Below, in pieces: positions 18,697 to 26,214 of a DNA stretch of 33,589 nt. A program made the position numbers and the translations under genes. Under the pieces are notes generated by a model. The model did not search any database. It was not told where the DNA came from and was given only the letters and a program-made list of their open reading frames with translations. The first letter of the stretch is position 1. The number at the start of each line of letters is the position of its first letter. Source of the DNA: Pontiellaceae bacterium B12219 (GTDB lineage Bacteria > Verrucomicrobiota > Kiritimatiellia > Kiritimatiellales > Pontiellaceae); assembly GCA_029432795.1 (NCBI GenBank), contig JARNMJ010000050.1:1-33589 (forward strand), written 5' to 3'.

Positions 18697-19599
18697 TTAT
18701 GTTTTAATACGAATATCGCCGCAAACCTCTTCAATCTCAATAAAGGTCGGCCGCTCATCCGGGGTCTTGTTGGGACTGTGGAAGGTCAACATGAGTTGCT
18801 CATCAAACGTACGGAAAATCATTCCATGCCCGCCGTCTTTCTTCCATAACGGTTCCTCTTCCTGAATCCAAGGTCCGCTGATGGTTCCCGATTCCGACCA
18901 AGCAAAGCCCATGGCATAACCGGAGTCGCCCGTGCTGGACCAAAGCATGATGAGTTTTCCATCGGCCATTCGGTGCACAAACGGACCGTCTGTAACATAG
19001 GCGGGCATACGATGCCGTTCCCCATCCCCCTCTTCCGACCAGGTCTTGAGCGGACGCACCCAGGAAGCTTCCGTCGCATCAAAAAGAAAGACCGGTTTTC
19101 CATCGGCCGTTTTTAAATCGGGCGAGAGCGGCATGGCGCAGATGGAGCCATTGTGAATCTGCGTCCACTCATGACAAAAAACAATCCATGGCTTGCCGTC
19201 GTCATCCACAAACAGCGTACCGTCGAGGCACTCCCAATTGTGCGGCGTCACCGGTCCATCTGTGAGCGGTTCATAGGGGCCCTCGATGGAATCCGAAACC
19301 AGAATCTGCGTTCCGCGATACCGCTTGTCCGCTTTGAAAGTCGCAAACATATAGAACTTGCCATTGTAGGCGTGCACTTCCGGCGCCCAATAGTTTTTCG
19401 TGGCCCAGAAATTTTCCGAAGGTCGGAACGCCGCGATCGGCCCCTCCCACTCCTCCAGATCGTTGCTCTTATAACAATCAAATCCGGTACCCGGCGGCAG
19501 CCAGCAGTTTTTATCGGTCGTGCCGAACATGTAATACATGCCCTCTTCTTTCATTGTCAGAATGAAGGGATCACGGATCTGAATTTCGTTCGTTTTCAT
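18697..19599 (-). CDS. Glycoside hydrolase family 43, cytoplasmic
   Basis: The 300-residue protein is a single five-bladed beta-propeller domain with no signal peptide, unlike nearly all its neighbours. IRDPFI near the start supplies the general base Asp10. [11 protein letters not shown] (about 124) supplies the second Asp, and HGMIF near residue 258 supplies the conserved His. At the usual catalytic-acid position the sequence is TDGPFVHR (Asp204) rather than the EGP form with Glu. GH43 enzymes release arabinose, xylose or galactose from side chains. The cytoplasmic location suggests that it finishes imported oligosaccharides. AAGGA lies five bases before the ATG at 19599. The 235 bases upstream hold remnants of another gene rather than a clear promoter. 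Confidence 0.88.
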   Translation of the reverse strand: MKTNEIQIRDPFILTMKEEGMYYMFGTTDKNCWLPPGTGFDCYKSNDLEEWEGPIAAFRPSENFWATKNYWAPEVHAYNGKFYMFATFKADKRYRGTQILVSDSIEGPYEPLTDGPVTPHNWECLDGTLFVDDDGKPWIVFCHEWTQIHNGSICAMPLSPDLKTADGKPVFLFDATEASWVRPLKTWSEEGDGERHRMPAYVTDGPFVHRMADGKLIMLWSSTGDSGYAMGFAWSESGTISGPWIQEEEPLWKKDGGHGMIFRTFDEQLMLTFHSPNKTPDERPTFIEIEEVCGDIRIKT

Positions 19600-19675
19600 G
19601 TGTATCCTTTTTACTTAGGTTCTAATTGGTAAAATTTTAAATTACGGAATTGTGATGCATACGCACCAAACCGAA

Positions 19676-19815
19676 GTTCGTTGCTTCCACCCAATAGGTC
19701 AGGGCCGGATCAGCAAATACGATCGAAAGTAACGCTCATCAGCAGCCGCTGGATAGACGGCTCCATGCGGACCCAACGCCCTATGAATCAGGCCTAAGCG
19801 TCGAAACCGTTTCCA
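19676..19815 (-). pseudogene. Remnant(s) of a secreted-protein C-terminal tail
   Basis: The 235-base gap between the GH95-like copy B and GH43 genes contains coding debris. On the minus strand about 19679-19722 reads ADPALTYWVEAT. This nearly equals ADPTLTYWVEAT in the tail of the beta-helix protein (about 22330-22370), and the match is clear at the DNA level. Near 19790-19815 the minus strand reads FWKRFRRL, like HWKRFLRL at the very end of that same protein. The order of the two pieces is reversed relative to the intact gene, so this looks like rearranged or repeated tail fragments. No open frame of useful length joins them. Confidence 0.55.
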
Positions 19816-19834
19816 AAAGCTTTCAAACAGTGTG

Positions 19835-22117
19835 TTAGTCACTTAATCCCCAACCCCGATTGAGATGATATTTTTTATCAACCGCCCCGATGGTATACGG
19901 ACCTTTATAAGCCGCATCATAAATAACCACCGATTTTCCCTTCGGAATCGCCAGTTCAATCAAACCATTTCCCAGTTGTTTCACGTCTTTTGCATCAAGT
20001 CCCTTCACGCTGATTTCGCCTTCGATACCGGTTTGCAGAAGACAAGGCGTACCGGCCAGACTCTCAACAGAAATAAAGGCGGTCCTTCCACTCTTCCGAA
20101 CCGCACTCACCAGAAAGGCCCCCTCTGTGCGAAGATCGGCGAAGGAGACGTCCGGCCATTTGGACGGAATGGCGGGGAACACCACGATTTTATCGTTCCA
20201 GCTCTGGATCAGCATGTCCTCGATCGAACGGGCGCCAGCGGGCGGTGTTTCCAACACCGGAGACCCTTCGGTGTAGAACGTGTTCGGCAGTACCTTGTCG
20301 TCAAAGAAATCCTGCAGGCGCTGTTCCCCCATATCGCCATCGCCGAAGAGCGAAAACATTGAAGAAGAGCCGGTGTAGGAATAGCCCTGCAAGGCTTCCG
20401 GCAGACTCTGCCAATGCAACAGCGATTTCATTGCCAGTTCCCGTTCTGCGGGATCATCCAGATCCATAGTGCTCAGCGGATAGATCATCATCAGATGCGA
20501 ATAGTGGCGGTGCGATTTTGCGTAAGGCTTGTCCTTCCCGATCATGAAACCGGTTTCATCCACCGGATAGGGCGTGAGTCGATTCAGCATATCTTCCCAC
20601 GTCGGCAGCAACGGATCATTGATATCCAGAATTTCACAACACTCAATCAGCGTTTCACATCCCCAGCGCAACAGGGCCAGATCATAGGTGCAATCCTCCG
20701 CTTCCCCGTATTCCGGCGAACTGGTTTCCGGCAAATGAATCATTCCATCTTCGCCTTCTATCATGATGTGGCGGTAAAAGTTGATAGAGCGCTTCAGCAG
20801 CGGGAAGATCTTTTCTCGCAGCAGTTCTTCATCCATCGTATAGCGATACTGCATGTAGCAGTTATGCATCGCCCAGGTCAGGTTGCCGGTGGTCACACCG
20901 CGCCGCTGTTTCGGATCGTTCGGGTCGGCAACCGGCGAGATAAGATCCTGGCCGGAAACCACATTGATCGCCGCCGAATCGTGGCGCATGCCTTCGGGCA
21001 CATTGTTCGCCAGATTATCGCGATATTTCCAGAGCTGGTTGATCAGCCCCTCCGACAGTTCCGGATGATTGCCCGGCAGCATGTGGGAATAGGCGAGTTG
21101 AATATTGAGGTTCCACCAACAGGCCGGCCAGCCGGACGTGGAATTCATCCACACGCCCATATTATCTGCCAACAGGGTTCCGCCCTTCGTGGTACTCGCC
21201 ATCTTGTAATGCTGAATCCAGAGAAAGCTTTCCATTCGCGCATCGGGGAGCGAAACAAAGCTCTTCGGATAGAATGCATGCCACCAGGCACGATGCCCTT
21301 TCAGCAGCTCTTCCAGCGATTTTTTCTGTCCGAAGATGACGTCGGCAGATGCATGGTGCTGCGCATTTTCATCCGGATAGGTATGGCCGACGCTTGCCAG
21401 CAGCGTTTTCGTATTTCCATCTTCTTCAATGCTCCAGACCGTAGCCGTCTGACCGCCGCCGTGGAGCTTCTGGATGCAGGACGTATAGTCCTTGTCTTCT
21501 TTCATTTCCGGAGGCGGGTTTCCGCAGTATTCCCACTTATGACTCTCTCCATGAATCTTGCGCCCGCCGCGTGTTCTCGGACAAAAGGCTTCCTCCGGAT
21601 GCCACGTATAGTCGAAATCGGCGTCACCCTTATCCGCAACCGTTTTAACCACCAGCAGGTTTTTCTCCGAATGGATAAATGCCAGAATATTGAGTTTGCC
21701 GCGATCCGTGGTAATGGTTCCGGAAATTTCCGCATCCCATAGATTCAGGCGCAGGTTGCACCCGGTGATTTTTCCCACTGTATCCAATGTGAAATAACCC
21801 ACCGGCAGGCGCGATGAATCCGGCAGCGTATTACCCATCGCATGTTTTCCAGACTGCGAGCGATGTTCCTGCACATCGCCCCGGCCGATCTGAATAGTGA
21901 GTTGGTTTTCCGAGGTTTGGAAAATCATCGACCCCATCACGCCGTTACCGATAAACGGGGCTTCAGTCCAAAGCTGCGGCAACGCAGTAAAATAGAGATC
22001 CTGTTTCGCCATATAGGAAGGCCAATCCACATTCACCTTCACCGCGGCAGCTCCGCTCATGGTCAACCCCATTAACAGTCCGGCGACCAAAACAGTCCGC
22101 CAGTATATTCCTCTCAT
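19835..22117 (-). CDS. GH95-like secreted glycoside hydrolase, copy B
   Basis: I use the ATG at 22117 (760 residues), with GAGAGGAA immediately upstream and a signal peptide (VLVAGLLMGLTMSGAAA); an ATG at 22132 is a weaker alternative. The product is collinear with copy A (10414-12678) along its whole length. It has APFIGNGVMGSMIF, WNLNIQLAYSHMLPGNHPEL, SSPEYGEAEDCTYDLALL, SHRHYSHLMMIYPL and the closing segment GPYTIGAVDKKYH. The catalytic Asn pair and the acid Glu of GH95 are kept, while the DGNFG motif is again replaced, here by ETPPAG. Long stretches of near-identical DNA with copy A (for example around 20168-20220 and 10751-10803) indicate duplication within the locus. A 15-base palindrome lies 20 bases upstream of the start. 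Confidence 0.82.
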   Translation of the reverse strand: MRGIYWRTVLVAGLLMGLTMSGAAAVKVNVDWPSYMAKQDLYFTALPQLWTEAPFIGNGVMGSMIFQTSENQLTIQIGRGDVQEHRSQSGKHAMGNTLPDSSRLPVGYFTLDTVGKITGCNLRLNLWDAEISGTITTDRGKLNILAFIHSEKNLLVVKTVADKGDADFDYTWHPEEAFCPRTRGGRKIHGESHKWEYCGNPPPEMKEDKDYTSCIQKLHGGGQTATVWSIEEDGNTKTLLASVGHTYPDENAQHHASADVIFGQKKSLEELLKGHRAWWHAFYPKSFVSLPDARMESFLWIQHYKMASTTKGGTLLADNMGVWMNSTSGWPACWWNLNIQLAYSHMLPGNHPELSEGLINQLWKYRDNLANNVPEGMRHDSAAINVVSGQDLISPVADPNDPKQRRGVTTGNLTWAMHNCYMQYRYTMDEELLREKIFPLLKRSINFYRHIMIEGEDGMIHLPETSSPEYGEAEDCTYDLALLRWGCETLIECCEILDINDPLLPTWEDMLNRLTPYPVDETGFMIGKDKPYAKSHRHYSHLMMIYPLSTMDLDDPAERELAMKSLLHWQSLPEALQGYSYTGSSSMFSLFGDGDMGEQRLQDFFDDKVLPNTFYTEGSPVLETPPAGARSIEDMLIQSWNDKIVVFPAIPSKWPDVSFADLRTEGAFLVSAVRKSGRTAFISVESLAGTPCLLQTGIEGEISVKGLDAKDVKQLGNGLIELAIPKGKSVVIYDAAYKGPYTIGAVDKKYHLNRGWGLSD

Positions 22118-22136
22118 AACTTCCTCTCCCATATTG

Positions 22137-22151
22137 AGTTGAAATTCAACT
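22137..22151. promoter_or_regulatory. 15-bp palindrome upstream of GH95-like copy B
   Basis: Perfect arms AGTTGAA and TTCAACT flank a single central A. It lies 20 bases before the ATG at 22117 and 35 bases after the stop of the beta-helix protein. The position and symmetry suit an operator or a small mRNA hairpin. No protein can be assigned to it. Confidence 0.35.
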
Positions 22152-22185
22152 TACTATTCATATCCAAATTCGAACCGATGTGCCT

Positions 22186-23436
22186 TTAGTTCGATAACTT
22201 CAAACGCAGAAACCGTTTCCAATGATTGGAAATCAGCTCGGTGTCCTCCACCGTCACGGCCCCCGTGGTATTCGACGTTCCGGTACTCAACCAAATCGTG
22301 TTCCAATCATTGGAAACTAAACTGGAAGACGTTGCTTCCACCCAATAGGTCAGAGTCGGATCAGCAATGCGGTCGAAGGTTACGGTCATCCTGGAACCGG
22401 AAATTCCAAGGATTGGAAGCGCATTACTGTTGAAACCATTCGGATCCAATCCGGCCCCGTACTCGATCAGGTTGCTGAAACCATCCCCATCCGGATCAGC
22501 TGCATCGGCTGCGTCCCCTGTATTGGAATAGGTTCCGAACCGGTCGAATCGCCACTGTTCCAGTGCGGAATAGGCCGCAGGAGCAAACTCCAGATAAAGA
22601 TCTCCAGCAGATTCCGAAATTGAAAACATACCGCCGTCCAGCTCGAAGGCCGAAGCATCGATGGTGAAGTTTTCAGCCGCAAAACCCGATACGCTGCCGG
22701 CCTCGACCACTTTCCAGACATTGGAAACTCCGGTATTAATTCCGGCAACATCCGCAGGCAGCACAATCTGGAAGGCGTCGCCGGCAAACGTCAGCGTTCC
22801 GCCAATCCTCAGCGGCTCATTAAAGTCAACGGTAAGTCCTGCTCCATCCTGAAGGATTACATTCCCGCTGAGCATACCCGTTCCGCCGAGCTGCCCGGCA
22901 TTCACAACCGTGTCTTCGCTATGGTTGCAGACCCCGTTGAGAAAGAGCGTTGTACCCGCACCGTTTTTCACCACGGCAATCCGCCCCGCAATGGTTCCGT
23001 CAAATGAACTGTCTTCCGTTGAGCTGTTCACCGTTAGCGTCTGTGTGGAAGCCGTTGAGGTGGTGGTCACCGCGCCGCTCCCGCTCAAGGATCCGATGTT
23101 GGCACTGAACGCATTGGCATCGGCAGCTCCGCGATCATTCAGGCAGAGTGTGCCCTCCAACACGGTGCTGTTTGCAGTCCCCTGATTAACCGCCCAGTTT
23201 CCGTTAAAAGCAAACTCGGCACCGGCGGCAATCTCCAGATCGTTACGGACATTATTCGAACGTGCACGCACTTTTCCTTCCAGTATTCGGAAACGTCCGT
23301 CAAAAGAAGCACTCTGCTCCATGGTCAGCTGACCGGCACCGATTTTGGTCAGGTTGCCCGTTCCGTAGATATTTCCGACCAGCAGTTCGTTACCTGCAAT
23401 GCCGACCCCGATCGAGGCATCGCCCAACAGGTTGAG
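22186..23436 (-). pseudogene. C-terminal part of the beta-helix protein, downstream of an in-frame amber codon
   Basis: This stretch continues in exactly the same frame as 23437-26094, separated only by the TAG at 23437-23439. It resumes with LNLLGDASIGVGIAGNELLVG. The pattern LVGNIYGTGNLTKIGAGQLTM is the autotransporter-associated beta-strand repeat. It is followed by more beta repeats, a Ca-binding-like DAADPDGDGFSNLIEYGAGLDP and a C-terminal tail with LTYWVEAT and ending HWKRFLRLKLSN. On its own it lacks a signal peptide and a good start, although a TTG at 23427 could be read. It is best seen as the 3' part of one gene of about 1302 codons (22186-26094), broken by a nonsense change or by a base-call error. 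Confidence 0.8.
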
Positions 23437-26094
23437 CTAACCACTGCCGGAACAGAGGCGGGTGCTGGTATCATTTTTTCCATCGGAATAGACCGCCCCC
23501 TGCCCGTCGTTGCCATCGCCCAGCAGGTAGATCGTTTCCCCCTGCAGCCCAAAGCCGGCTTCCACTTCGAGCGTGCCGTTACTGACAACAGTTCCACCGC
23601 CCCCGAGTCCGCCCAGCGAATCGTCGCGGTCGACCAGAAGCGTACCATCGAACACGACAACCGGAGCACTCGGGACGATTAGATTTCCAGAACTGTCGTA
23701 TTGCGCCCAGCTCACATTGGTCGGATTCGACGGCGTGGTCCAGGTGTCTTCATATTCAATCTTTGCCGGCACCAAGGTGGTACCGACATATTCGTTTCCA
23801 CTTCCTTTATTAATGACACCGGCGGTCGAAACACAGCCGGTATTTCCGGTGGCATTCGGACCGAACACCATAATCTGTCCGGTCAGATTGGTGACAAAAT
23901 TTCCGCGGGAATATTCCTGAATGTTGTTTCGGTAATACGCATCCAACCCACCGTCATTTCGATGCCGCCACTCGCGGAATTTTTGCGACAGGTTTACGTA
24001 AGCACCCGGGGAATAGACCCCCGGCGATGCGGAGCTGGTCAAGGTGATCCGGCTGTCGTCGCCGCTGATCAGCGCAATCGGCCATACGCCGTGGCCGGGT
24101 GTGTCGCCGGTCAGCTCGATCTCGATATCGGCCGGATAATCAACCGAACGCTGGAAAAAGAGCAGCGGACCGTTCAGGGCATCGCCCTTGCAGCGCTTGA
24201 TTGTTGTTTCGGTTCCATTTCCCGACGGCGAATAGCCCATTTCATTTTCTACCAGCACGGTATCGTACACCCGTAAATAGCCGCTGGCATCGGCGCAGCC
24301 GATCGCCTGTCGCATACGAGCAACATAGCAGTTGGTGATCGTGATATTTTCAACAAAGTACGGATAGCCATTCTCCGCTTCCTGACCATTCGGATACACG
24401 CGAAACGCATCTTCGTGGCGGGAGATTCGGATGTCTTCGGGAATGGGGGCATCATAGGTGGCATGACCCCACTTCTGATATTCGGGGTGAGCAATGATGA
24501 TGTCTGAATCCACCATTTCGTCGCCCAGCACCTTGCAGTCTTTAAAGAGAATATCCTTCACACCGCGCTGCATATAAAAGCCATGACCGTAGCTGCGCAT
24601 ATTGAGCGTGACGTTATCCACCACGACATTGGTTGCACCATACGTAATCAGAAACCCGCTCTGTTTATAGTGGGTCATCCAGGCGGAATCGGTTACGCCG
24701 TCCGTATTGGGGCGCGTGCCCTTCCCGAACGCGTCACCGTAGCCATAGGGGTGCGAGCCGCCGGAGGTGAATTCACAGTTTTTAATCACCGTATCCGACC
24801 CGGTCACCACCACAATATTTCCGCCGCGGTCGGCATGATATTCTTTCGGATTCCCATAGCTGTCGGTTCGGCCATTGTTCGGAATCTTCACCATCGTCAA
24901 CGTCAGACCATCCACAACGACTCCGTCGCCGCTTACATTTAAAACATTAACCTCTGTTTGGGAATTGTACCCCGGAAGCTGATCCGTGTTCATTTTGATT
25001 TCAACACCGGTCAGATTAAATGTGTTGTTCGACCCGCTGAATTCAAGAAAGTCAGGTCCTGCGCCGTCGTTCATCCAATAGGTTCCCGGCGTCATCGTAA
25101 TCGTTAAATTACTCTCTTTGGCATACTGACGAAGCGCGGCAATGCTGTTAACTGTCACGTTTGTGATTTGGATGGGATCGCCAACGGCCGTTACGGTGAG
25201 CTTTTTCTGGGCGTTATCCAGATTAAAGCTCCAGATATCCGTATCGACGCCCGGAGCAAAAACGAGCCCGTTATCAGTCAGATTTCCTTCCCATTCCATC
25301 ACTGTGAAGGTTCCGCCATTGGTGAATGCTCCGGCAAAATCCACATCGAGTTCACAGCCGCTTTCGAATGTAACATCGCCACCGCCGTCATCGTTGTAGT
25401 CTTCAATAAATATAGGCGTCACGCCGGTTGTGGTTTGGTCAATCTGCACACGCAATAAAGCGCCTGAATCCTGCGTCCAACTGCCATCCGTGGTTCCGGC
25501 GGTTCCGATTCCAATGGAAGTCGCTGCAGAGCCGACCACGGCAAAGATCCCTCCATCATAGATCCGCGCCGTTCCATCCGTATTGAAGCTTCCTCCGCTG
25601 ATGGTCATCGTGCCGGTTGCACCACTTTCGCCCACCGTAAACTTTCCGCGCCCATTGATTATTGTTCCGCCGCTGAGATTAAAAATGCCGGTGCATCCAG
25701 AGCCGATCCCAATGGCCAGATCCTGATTGATTTGCCACATGCCACCGCTTTGATTGATGACACCGGTATTTCCATTTTGGCCGAGTCGCGTATCGCCGCT
25801 GCCCCGGTTGCATTGGAGTGTGCCGCCGGTAAAATCGAGCTGCCCGTCGCCATGAATCCCCACGCGGATATCGTCGACCGATACCGTGCCGGAACTCATA
25901 ATCGCCCGGTCGTTCCCATTCAGACTGACATTCAGAAAGTTGTAGCCGCTGGATGAGCGCAACTGAAAATTATTCATATTCGAAAAATCATTATCGCCCA
26001 GCGCATTGCTCCAGTCCCATTCATCTGCCTGCACGGCAACCGCTCCGATGACCAATAGTGCGGCACCAATGATTTTAATTCCTCTGCGACTCAT
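23437..26094 (-). CDS. Secreted right-handed beta-helix protein (N-terminal part of a broken gene)
   Basis: The 885-residue reading frame starts at an ATG eight bases after GGAG and has a signal peptide (IIGAALLVIGAVAVQA). Residues about 25-303 form the same Gly-rich module as in three neighbours, closing with TDIWSFNLDN. Residues about 310-800 form a right-handed parallel beta-helix domain with repeated VVVTGSDTVIKNCEF, VVVDNVTLNMRSYGHG and ENITITNCYVARMR turns. Such folds occur in pectate-lyase-like lyases, epimerases and glycosidases. RHEDAFRVYP and SYGHGFYMQRG are conserved-looking but I cannot name the family. At 23437-23439 a TAG interrupts the frame, and the continuation lies at 22186-23436. 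As read, the product would lose its autotransporter-type repeats and C-terminal tail. The intrinsic terminator at 26127-26153 lies just upstream, so its promoter must lie in a short space or transcription must read through. Confidence 0.82.
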   Translation of the reverse strand: MSRRGIKIIGAALLVIGAVAVQADEWDWSNALGDNDFSNMNNFQLRSSSGYNFLNVSLNGNDRAIMSSGTVSVDDIRVGIHGDGQLDFTGGTLQCNRGSGDTRLGQNGNTGVINQSGGMWQINQDLAIGIGSGCTGIFNLSGGTIINGRGKFTVGESGATGTMTISGGSFNTDGTARIYDGGIFAVVGSAATSIGIGTAGTTDGSWTQDSGALLRVQIDQTTTGVTPIFIEDYNDDGGGDVTFESGCELDVDFAGAFTNGGTFTVMEWEGNLTDNGLVFAPGVDTDIWSFNLDNAQKKLTVTAVGDPIQITNVTVNSIAALRQYAKESNLTITMTPGTYWMNDGAGPDFLEFSGSNNTFNLTGVEIKMNTDQLPGYNSQTEVNVLNVSGDGVVVDGLTLTMVKIPNNGRTDSYGNPKEYHADRGGNIVVVTGSDTVIKNCEFTSGGSHPYGYGDAFGKGTRPNTDGVTDSAWMTHYKQSGFLITYGATNVVVDNVTLNMRSYGHGFYMQRGVKDILFKDCKVLGDEMVDSDIIIAHPEYQKWGHATYDAPIPEDIRISRHEDAFRVYPNGQEAENGYPYFVENITITNCYVARMRQAIGCADASGYLRVYDTVLVENEMGYSPSGNGTETTIKRCKGDALNGPLLFFQRSVDYPADIEIELTGDTPGHGVWPIALISGDDSRITLTSSASPGVYSPGAYVNLSQKFREWRHRNDGGLDAYYRNNIQEYSRGNFVTNLTGQIMVFGPNATGNTGCVSTAGVINKGSGNEYVGTTLVPAKIEYEDTWTTPSNPTNVSWAQYDSSGNLIVPSAPVVVFDGTLLVDRDDSLGGLGGGGTVVSNGTLEVEAGFGLQGETIYLLGDGNDGQGAVYSDGKNDTSTRLCSGSG

Positions 26095-26126
26095 TTCATT
26101 ATCTCCAACGACTCTTCAGCTTGTGG

Positions 26127-26153
26127 AAAAAAACAGGGCGACAAATATCGCCC
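26127..26153 (-). terminator. Intrinsic terminator after the beta-solenoid gene
   Basis: On the minus strand arms GGGCGA (26148-26153) and TCGCCC (26136-26141) enclose a six-base loop and are followed after two bases by seven T residues (26127-26133). This is the clearest rho-independent terminator in the window. It lies about 60 bases past the stop of the gene at 26215-28452 and separates that transcript from the beta-helix gene. Confidence 0.8.
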
Positions 26154-26171
26154 GTTCCTAGGTTTGGAACA

Positions 26172-26202
26172 CATGCTGTGCTTCAGTCCGAAGAACAGCA
26201 TG
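26172..26202. terminator. Long hairpin just upstream of the terminator
   Basis: The outer arms CATGCTGT and ACAGCATG and the inner arms CTTC and GAAG form a 12-pair stem with one mismatched pair and a five-base loop. It lies 13 bases after the stop of 26215-28452 and 19 bases before the terminator hairpin. It has no T-run on the minus strand and may protect the mRNA 3' end. Confidence 0.5.
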
Positions 26203-26214
26203 CGGTAGTGAGAA

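Noticed and set aside
19801-19815. A near-perfect LacI/cre-type operator (TGGAAACGGTTTCGA on the minus strand).
   Set aside because: The same bases read FWKRFRRL, closely like HWKRFLRL at the end of the beta-helix protein, so the symmetry is probably a by-product of leftover coding DNA. It is also upstream of GH43 by about 200 bases, an unlikely place for repression.
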